From contig CAOLHI010001307.1 in assembly GCA_948474755.1 (NCBI GenBank), positions 124,001 through 188,000 on the forward strand: a stretch of DNA of 64,000 nucleotides. Direction: 5' to 3'. This document shows, in pieces, positions 57,420-64,000 of the stretch (positions are counted from its first letter, which is position 1; each line of letters opens with the position of its first letter). The notes under the pieces were generated by a model that saw nothing but the letters and a program-made list of their open reading frames with translations, had not been told where the DNA came from and made no database searches. Origin of the DNA: Ctenosaura bakeri. Taxonomy: Eukaryota; Chordata; Lepidosauria; Squamata; Iguanidae. A program made the translations under genes and the position numbers.

Positions 57420-57960
57420 CAAACACTGCAAATGTTAGTGGGCTCGTAATCCATTCTCTGTGCTGCAACTCCCATTGTTCCATACTTGGAACTGCACATA
57501 TCTTCCACCTCCACAGGCTATTTTTTGGGTACAAATATCCCTGATTCCAGGATGCCCATCACTCTGTCCATCTGACTCCCGAACAAGAACTGTCCTTAGG
57601 TCCTACCTAAGCCAAGCCACATTTCTGTTCTTCACTACTCTTCTCGACTGGTAATTATAAACCCAAAACCCTCAGCCTCTCTATTCATAATTTCACCACC
57701 ACCCCTTATCTTTCAGTTAGCTTTTGTGTGAATATTTGACTGTGTGTATCTTGTGTGCACGCATGAGTGAATTCCCCTCAATAAAACACATTTTTAGTTT
57801 ATTTTTGAATCTCTGGCTGGTTCTTTTCCTGCATTAGCCTGTAAACATTGGTAGAAAGATCTCATTAAGTTATCCACTTCTCGCAAACCTCCTCTTTTAG
57901 CTAATTCCCCACCTTTGCACAGAAGTACTGGCATCACAAGGTTGCCCTCATGGTAACTAC
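57420..57960 (+). mobile_element. Degenerate LTR relative (R-U5 part)
   Basis: Shares the order of landmarks with LTR-3: cccctcaataaaacacattttta (AATAAA at 57780-57785), a gactggttc/gctggttc block, ttagcctgtaaacattggta against ccccatagacgctgggttgc, gaaagatctcattaagttat, then ctaattccccacctt. It ends near ggttgccctcatggtaac. Older member, 5' limit uncertain. Confidence 0.6.
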
Positions 57961-59567
57961 GTTTTGAAGTAACAATAGTAGGTCTTGCTGGGAAGACAGG
58001 AGCATTGGAAGACTGAGAAGGAGTCAGGTGGCTGTAAGGTCAAGCTAATACAACAACTCTAGGAAGAATCAGGTTGAGGAAGCCGGATTTAGGTCTGAAC
58101 AGGAGAACTACCATATGCATGTTATGGAGTCTCTGCTTGCTATTCTGCTATGGCCTGAAGAGGAAAATGAAGACCAATGTAGTGTTTAGGAGCTGTGGGG
58201 GCTGGATTGATTTGAACCAACTAATCAATGATTTGGTGACAGGCTTCTTGTAGTCATTCTTTGCTTTGCTTTTGTCCACATGCACCTACAAGAGTGTATT
58301 TGCAATTTCTCTCTGCCTGTGTTTTCATGAACAAAGACTAAACCACAGCCTTCAACTAAGAGTTTCTCTCAATAGAAGTCTGAAAATACAAACACATTCA
58401 ACCTGCCCTCCTTTCAAAAAGCAGCATTATTGTGGCAAATCTCTCTTTCCTTTGAAACTCATAAATGAAAATTCATGTTCTCCCATGAAAATGTAAAGAG
58501 ATTCTCCCTCTCCTCACCCCCTCTGGGCAAAACACCCTCCCATTTTTGTTTTGATAGTGATAGTTGTGCATAACACAAATGCCTTTGTGCAGATTCTCCC
58601 TCTTGTCACAATAACCCCAGTAATTAATTAAGTGAAGAGGTTGTCAATTAAACACTGATACTAATCTAGACATAAAAAGTCCCTTAAGAAAGACTAGGTT
58701 GGAACATATTTGCAGGCAATGTCAATGCTTCTTTCATGCAATCCAATTCCCAAACAATTGAAATGTTTCGCATAGTAGAAACCATCTTGGCAACACTTGT
58801 AATGCGAATTACTTGTGCTATAGATAGGTCCCTGCAAAGAATGCTTAGAGAATAAAATGTCCATTGTGTAAGCATAAGGCTTAATGGACAAAAAAAATTG
58901 GCATTACATCATTAATTAATGCCAGGATCTATCATGAAAAGATTGCCAAGGACAATTAAGAAAATGATTTTAAGTGTCCTTGGAGACTAGAATGCAGTTC
59001 TGATTTTAGCCTTACTTATTTTAAGTGTAGCATAAAGGTCAGTTTCTTTCAAGTGTGAAGATTTAAGTAGTATTGATATAGATGTTAATCTTTAGGTAAG
59101 AAAGAGAAACAGAAAACACACATGCTCCATCTGAATACACTGAATGGAAAACCTTTTTCTTTTTTGCTACAAAATTCAAGCTAAATATATTAAGTGACAA
59201 GGGACCCTAAGGCATGCGGTTTTGTCTGTATGCTTTTTTCTTAGGCAAAAAATAGTTCCATGGTAGAGCAGCTGCCTTACTACTACTAAATACTAAAAGA
59301 GTCAGTTTTGATCCTCAGATCTGATACACAAGACAGCTTCATTTGTACTGGCTGTATAATCTGAATAAGCTTAGTGTTAATATTTCTGACTGAGATTCAC
59401 AAAACCCTTATCCACTGTAATGTAGTGAGAATTAGATAAATCTGTGGGGGATAAAGCTATTGATCAAGCAAATTTATGAAGGGTAAAGCTAAGGAGGGAT
59501 GGGAAACAATCTCAGTGTTTTAGAGAGTCTCACCAAAATTACTAATTTCACATCTCCCATGATAAGA
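57961..59567. other. No gene seen
   Basis: AT-rich DNA. Frames at 58266-58496 and 58684-58891 are unsupported. Confidence 0.45.
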
Positions 59568-59575
59568 TTCATTTG
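59568..59575. repeat. hAT target-site duplication, left copy
   Basis: TTCATTTG, identical to 60728-60735. Confidence 0.85.
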
Positions 59576-60204
59576 TAGGGATGGGCCAACCAAATCCTCG
59601 AATCCTTGGCAAGAATTCAAGACTCATGAATCCGAATCCCTGTGCTAAAATAGGCAAACCAAATTTTTCAGATCCGTCAACCAAATTGTTTGTTGGAGAC
59701 CAAGTCACCTGAAAACCTGGGAGACCAAACAGACAAAGAGAGATGCCAAGTAGGTAAGTTTTTCCCATGGAGTAATAATGGATTTTGCTAACAACTTCAC
59801 AAATTACATCTGGGACTGTATTCTAATATATTTAAATTAAACATTTAATATTTAAGTTCAGCACTATTTTATGTGCTGAAAATCAATGGTACGTATAAAT
59901 GCTGTGGTCAGTGGGTCTGACACCTATCAGAAGTAGTGGGGCAGAGGGCCAGGTCACACAATCTCATCCAGTGATTGCCACATGTAGGCCAGTGTACCTC
60001 CTTCCACAAGACCAGTGCCTGGTTGTAAACCTATAGTTAGAATAGGATGAGAAGTGAAATGTCTGCCATGGTTTCTCATGAGCCACATGACAAACTACCT
60101 GTGGCAGAAAGGAAAATTCTTTTTAAAAATTGGCACCTCCGGGTCCCACCAAAGGCCTGATTGGCTGGAAGGTACAGTCTTCCTGAGATTTCAAGGACAG
60201 CTGA

Positions 60205-60372
60205 AATTTTCTTTGCATAGCTCCCTTGCAAAGCTCTTTCATACACAAATCTGGGGTTTGTAGTTTTACAAGGTGTCACAGTCTTCTCTGCCAAAGTGTG
60301 CTGGTGCATCATCAAACTACAAACCCCAGGATGCCAGAAGGAGCTATGCAAAGAAAATCTAGTTTTGACCTG
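60205..60372. mobile_element. Hairpin element nested in the hAT transposon
   Basis: Outer arms ctgaaattttctttgcatag...ctccc and ggagctatgcaaagaaaatc, and inner arms aatctggggtttgtagtttt and caaactacaaaccccaggat, are inverted around about 45 bp. It shares the ACTACAAACCCCAGGAT word with the GGCC-terminus hairpins but has different ends. Confidence 0.75.
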
Positions 60373-60454
60373 GAGTATCTCTGTACTGTAGTTTGTGACC
60401 CTGTTTACACAGGCAGGAAAACATGGGATTAATCCACATTTTCCTGTCTGTGTA

Positions 60455-60600
60455 GTAAGGGCCTTCAGGTCATTTTCAATCTGGGGGAATCCTGAGGCAA
60501 AGCTATGACAATTGTCCTGGAGAGATTTCTTCAGAGGGAGGTTTGCCTTTGCCTAGGCTTTTGCTAAGGCTCAGAGAGTGTGTCTTGCCCAAGATTATCC
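60455..60600 (-). mobile_element. Sauria-type SINE fragment
   Basis: Tail gggccttcaggtcattttca and body ggtttgcctttgcctaggct...gctcagagagtgtgtcttgc are present. The tRNA-like head is missing. Confidence 0.75.
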
Positions 60601-60727
60601 TTCTTTCTCTTGCTTTTTAAACCCTTTTTTAAAAAAAGGATTCAAAAGATCTGAGATTCATGAATTCCCAGAACCTTCCAGGAATTTGGATTCAGTTTCA
60701 GAAAATTCTGGATTCGTCTCATCTCTA

Positions 60728-60735
60728 TTCATTTG
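60728..60735. repeat. hAT target-site duplication, right copy
   Basis: TTCATTTG, perfect copy of 59568-59575. Confidence 0.85.
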
Positions 60736-61008
60736 CTTCAGAGGTTTCCACAAATTCAAAGTTTGTAGTATATTCTGCATATATGAAAACATACATACAT
60801 GGTTAAACATTTATCCAAATGGAAAATATACAAACACACAAACACATTTTAATCTGGTGGGAAGATATGATCAGAAATTTGTATATTAGGAAAAACTCAT
60901 AACTAAAACAAGCATGATAGAAAATACAAGTGCAAAATTCTTATGAATGTCCATGTAAGAACATCTTGCAAACTGGCGGCCGGCATCATGTTGTCTTTTC
61001 ATGCACAT

Positions 61009-61912
61009 TGTTACTGTGGTCCAGGCCTACCTAGAGATAGCACTCGATATCACTTTGATAGCAAACAATTCTGCTTTCCTCTGCCACCCCACTCTACGTG
61101 TTTGTGAGGCCACCGGACAAGCACGTAAACAGGCACAGCCGATAATTGCTGGACATTCCATTCTCCACCCAGGCAGGCCAGATACAGCCAGTTCGTCGCT
61201 TCAGGGACCTCTCCAGCAAACACCTCATTGCATATGCACAATACTAACAAAGGCTCCATGCTCCGAGCAGGCAACCTAACAAAGCTGTATTAAGCGCTCC
61301 GCATTTGCATACTGGCTACGCTATTGTTAATTCGGCTCTAAGTCAATCATGCTAAACTCTGACCTTTCCAAAGCTTTATCCCGCACCCAAAACACATTGT
61401 TCTCACTGAGTAAGGTATGGTCTGCAGTCACAATTCACCCTATAAAAACCCCTGATTCCGAGACCATTCTCGGACCGTTTGGATCGCTCTGGACTTCCAT
61501 CCCGCCTTGCTGCCACTTTGTTTGGCGACCTGTCCTCTCAGTCCCACATGCTGAGACCCCATAGCAACGAACTCAATCTTCAGATCTCTCCAGGACTACG
61601 AGACAGGTGTCGTATCACCCATCCCCCTCTGAAAATCCCTATTCCAAGTCAATTTCTGATTCCTTAGTTATCTGTGTGACTGTGGTGTCTTTAATATTTG
61701 TCTGTACTCAATAAAACATCATTTTTATCACTTTAAACCATCTGACTGCTTGACTGACCTGACCCCATAGACGCTGGGTTGCAAGATCCTGTTAAGTTAT
61801 CCTGCCTCTCACTAGCTTTAGTGAGTGCTCCAGCTAATTTCCCCCAAAGTGGTGTTGTTGTTGTTTGGTTATTTAGGTGTCCCTCCCAGGACCCCCAGAA
61901 ATCAGGGTAACA
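61009..61912 (+). mobile_element. Solo LTR, LTR-3
   Basis: 904 bp. Starts TGTTACTG and ends GGGTAACA. Perfect 4 bp duplication ACAT (61005-61008, 61913-61916). TATAAAA at 61441-61447, AATAAA at 61710-61715. The 4 bp duplication length fits gammaretrovirus-like (class I) endogenous retroviruses. No internal region remains. Confidence 0.94.
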
Positions 61913-62022
61913 ACATGCAAGTTCCCTTATACGTGTAGTTCAACTTTTTTAGCTGTTGGGTAATATCTGAATTCAGGTCATAGTTACCTAAGCAGTGTCC
62001 CATGAGTATTATAGTTGCACAT
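61913..62022. other. 110 bp between two inverted solo LTRs
   Basis: Begins acatgca and ends tgcacat. Otherwise unremarkable. No retroviral coding sequence. Confidence 0.7.
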
Positions 62023-62900
62023 TGTTACCCTGTCCTCTGGGGGTCCTGGGAGGGACACCTAAATAACAAAACAACAAAACAACACCTTGGGGGAAATTAG
62101 CTGGAGCACTCACTAAAGCTTAGCAGGATCTTGCAACCCAGCGTCTACAGGGTCAGGTCAGTAAAGCAGTCAGACAGTATAAAATAGCAAAAACAATGTT
62201 TTATTAAACACAGACAAACGTTAAAGACAACACAGTCACACAGCTAAGTAAAGAATTGGAAATAGGGATTTTCGGAGGGAAATGGGTGATACAACACCTG
62301 TCTCATAGTCATGGAGAGATATGAAGATAGAGTTCGTTGGGGTGCAGGGGAGAAGCTCAGCGCGGTACGCTGAGGGGAGCTCACTGGACAAAGCAGCAGC
62401 AAGGCGGGATGGAAGTCTGGAGCGATCCAAGTGGTCTGAGGAAGGTCTCGGAATCGAGGGCTTTTATAGGGTGAATTGTGACTGCAGGCCATACCTTACT
62501 TGGTGAGAACAATGAGATTTAGGAGCGGGACAAAGCTTTGGAAAGGTCAGAGTTTAGCATGATTGGCTTAGCGCTGATTTAACAATAGTGTAGCCAGTAC
62601 GCAAATACAGAGCACTTAGTACAGCTTTGTAAGGCTACCTGTTTGGGGCAGGGCACCTTTGTTAGTATCGCACATAAGCAAAAGGGTGTTTGCTGGAGAG
62701 GTCCCTGAAGCAACGAACCAGCTCTGTCCGGCCTGCCTAGGTGGAGAATGGAATGTCCAGCAATTATCGGCCACTCCTGTTTACGTGCTTGTCCAGAGGC
62801 CTCACAAACACATGGAGCGGGGTGGCAGAGGAAAGCCGAATGGTTTGATATCAAAATGATATCAAGTGCTATCTCCGGGTAGGCCTGGACTGCAGTAACA
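62023..62900 (-). mobile_element. Solo LTR, LTR-4
   Basis: 878 bp in minus orientation, with ends TGTTACCCTG and CTGCAGTAACA. Perfect 4 bp duplication ACAT (62019-62022, 62901-62904). TATA box complement in cttttatagg at 62461, polyadenylation signal complement tttatt at 62200-62205. By eye very close to LTR-3, with small indels. Confidence 0.94.
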
Positions 62901-62904
62901 ACAT

Positions 62905-63437
62905 GCAGTGGCACATACTTGGATGCACATGACCACTCATCAGTGCCTTCAATGTGCCACTTTCTTCACCGGGATTGTGGAAACAACAAGCGCATTTGCA
63001 GATATGCAACTGATTGGACAATGCTCCTATTCATCAGCAAGATGGAAGAACTCAATCACCACCAAATAACATAAGTGTAGATTTACACTATGCAAGTCCA
63101 ACGTAGGTCTTGGTTGATACAAATAAAAAATGAGAAAAGATTACAGGTGAGATCAAGGGAAACACTACAAAAATTGAGTTTTTCACATTGAGCTATTAGT
63201 CCTGATAGCTATACAGTCGCTCCAGTGTCAGGGATAGTATGCCTCTTTATATCAGTTGCTAGGAAACAACAACAGGAAAGGGCTATTCTGTCCTAATTGC
63301 AGACTTCTGGCCTTTCTACAGGCCTTTGATTGGCCATTGTGGGAACAAAAACTTGGAACTGGTAGGCCTTTGCTCTGGTCCAAAACAGCTATTCTTTCAT
63401 TCTTCTGTTCATACAGAAGGGATAGAGTTCCCCAGGT
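62905..63437. other. No gene seen
   Basis: No supported feature between LTR-4 and the SINE head. Confidence 0.45.
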
Positions 63438-63530
63438 GTTATAGAGCCAATGTGATATATTGGTCCGAGATCAGGACTCTGGAAGACAAGGGTTCAAATT
63501 CCTGCTCTGCCAGGGAAAGCCAGTTGATGG
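63438..63530 (+). mobile_element. tRNA-like head of a Sauria-type SINE
   Basis: The tRNA-derived head agccaatgtgatatattggt...ggttcaaattcctgctctgc (A- and B-box-like) is in plus orientation. The body and BovB tail are absent, and L2-like sequence follows at once. Confidence 0.68.
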
Positions 63531-63900
63531 TAGGGTTGCCACAAGAGCCTCCTCAGTGGCTGCTCCTAGGTTTTAGAACTCCTTCTCAAGACAGGTTCAG
63601 TCTGACTCTTCTCTGTCATCTTTTCACTGGCAGGCAAAGACCTTCTTGTTAAACAGGCCTTCAGTCTTGGCTGACTGGGGTACAGTGATGTGCTATTAAG
63701 TGTGCTAGTTTTTAGTATGTAATGTGTATTTTAGGTGCTTTTTTAATTCTTAATGTTTTAAAAGTAGTGTTTTAATTGAATGTTTGGTTTAATGCTTTTT
63801 AAACTTGTACTCCATATTGTTTTAGATGTTCAGTCTTAATTTATATTGTAAGCCACTTTGAGTCCCATTTGGGAAAAAAGTGGGATATAAATCAACTCAA
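63531..63900 (+). mobile_element. L2-like LINE 3' end, 5'-truncated
   Basis: Starts in the decayed C-terminus (tcagtggctgctcctaggtt...aaacaggccttcagtcttgg). It runs through an AT-rich 3' UTR to the tail tgtaagccactttgagtccc...aaagtgggatataaat, then an atcaactcaatcaatca simple repeat. Same family as 13130 in the opposite orientation. Confidence 0.78.
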
Positions 63901-64000
63901 TCAATCAGTCAGAGGTGACTTGAAGACATATAACAATAACCCCAGGTTTATGGTCATGATTATGGCCCAACTCATCCTGTGAAATCTGAGTTATGTATGT
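63901..64000. other. Right window edge, nothing assigned
   Basis: No feature seen. Confidence 0.4.

Larger units (their letters stand above)
59576..60727. mobile_element. 1.15 kb hAT non-autonomous transposon
   Basis: Starts TAGGGATGGGCCAACC and ends GGATTCGTCTCATCTCTA, inverted ends of the TAGRGATGGGC hAT type, with a perfect 8 bp duplication. GAATCC/GGATTC words cluster in both subterminal regions (59598-59640 and 60640-60715), as expected for transposase binding sites. The interior holds a hairpin (60205-60372) and a SINE fragment (60455-60600). No transposase. Confidence 0.88.

Noticed and set aside
61009..62900. A provirus bounded by LTR-3 and LTR-4
   Set aside because: The LTRs are in opposite orientation, each has its own duplication, and only 110 bp without coding sequence lies between them.

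Overview
The window is vertebrate nuclear DNA, almost certainly from a squamate reptile (lizard or snake). The basis is the repeat mix: tRNA-headed SINEs with a BovB-type tail (Sauria SINEs), a 5S-rRNA-headed SINE, CR1 3' ends with the ATTCTATG-type tail, L2-like LINEs with a GCCGCTTTGAGTCCC-type tail, a squamate-style L1, a Penelope-like fragment with a GIY-YIG endonuclease, many hairpin MITEs and long GATA/GACA microsatellites. The species cannot be named from the sequence. There are no bacterial features, CRISPR arrays or operons.

Host coding content is minimal. The only convincing host gene is at the left edge: two plus-strand exons (about 1193-1405 and 3256-3434), joined by a phase-1 intron with strong splice sites, that form the C-terminus of a protein I do not recognise. 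The other long reading frames belong to transposable elements.

Layout. 0-7 kb: the host gene tail, then an old L1 ORF2 relic (4.6-6.9 kb) split by a 0.6 kb TIR transposon holding four tandem copies of a ~105 bp unit. 7-33 kb: mostly unique AT-rich DNA with palindromic MITEs, SINEs, L2 tails, microsatellites, a hAT-like element and a 5'-UTR plus ORF1-only LINE relic at 24.9-27.0 kb. 33.5-43.2 kb: two ~94% identical L2-like LINE copies in inverted orientation, sharing the same internal stop codon, ~5.3 kb apart. Between them are a CR1 copy with a MITE in its 3' tail and several foldback elements. 43.7-46.5 kb: a Penelope-like mosaic invaded by three MITEs with one shared terminal signature, then a Tigger-like end. 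46.77-50.49 kb: a young 5'-truncated L1 with a 1117-codon open ORF2 and perfect 19 bp target-site duplications. 50.6-62.9 kb: four solo LTRs of one endogenous-retrovirus family (three with perfect 4 bp duplications) and a degenerate relative, mixed with CR1 copies, a 5S SINE and a hAT element with a perfect 8 bp duplication. 63.4-63.9 kb: a SINE head and an L2 tail.

The most interesting pattern is a family of otherwise unrelated non-autonomous DNA elements (180 to 788 bp) sharing a GGCC(A/C)TTTTCGCAC-like terminus. Four have perfect 3 bp target duplications, as expected for PIF/Harbinger. One of these insertions can be undone on paper to recover an intact CR1 tail. Other points worth checking are two inverted solo LTRs inserted 110 bp apart into the same 10 bp target, and a recurrent ACTACAAnCCCCAG motif in hairpin MITEs that resembles the ZNF143/THAP11 binding site.
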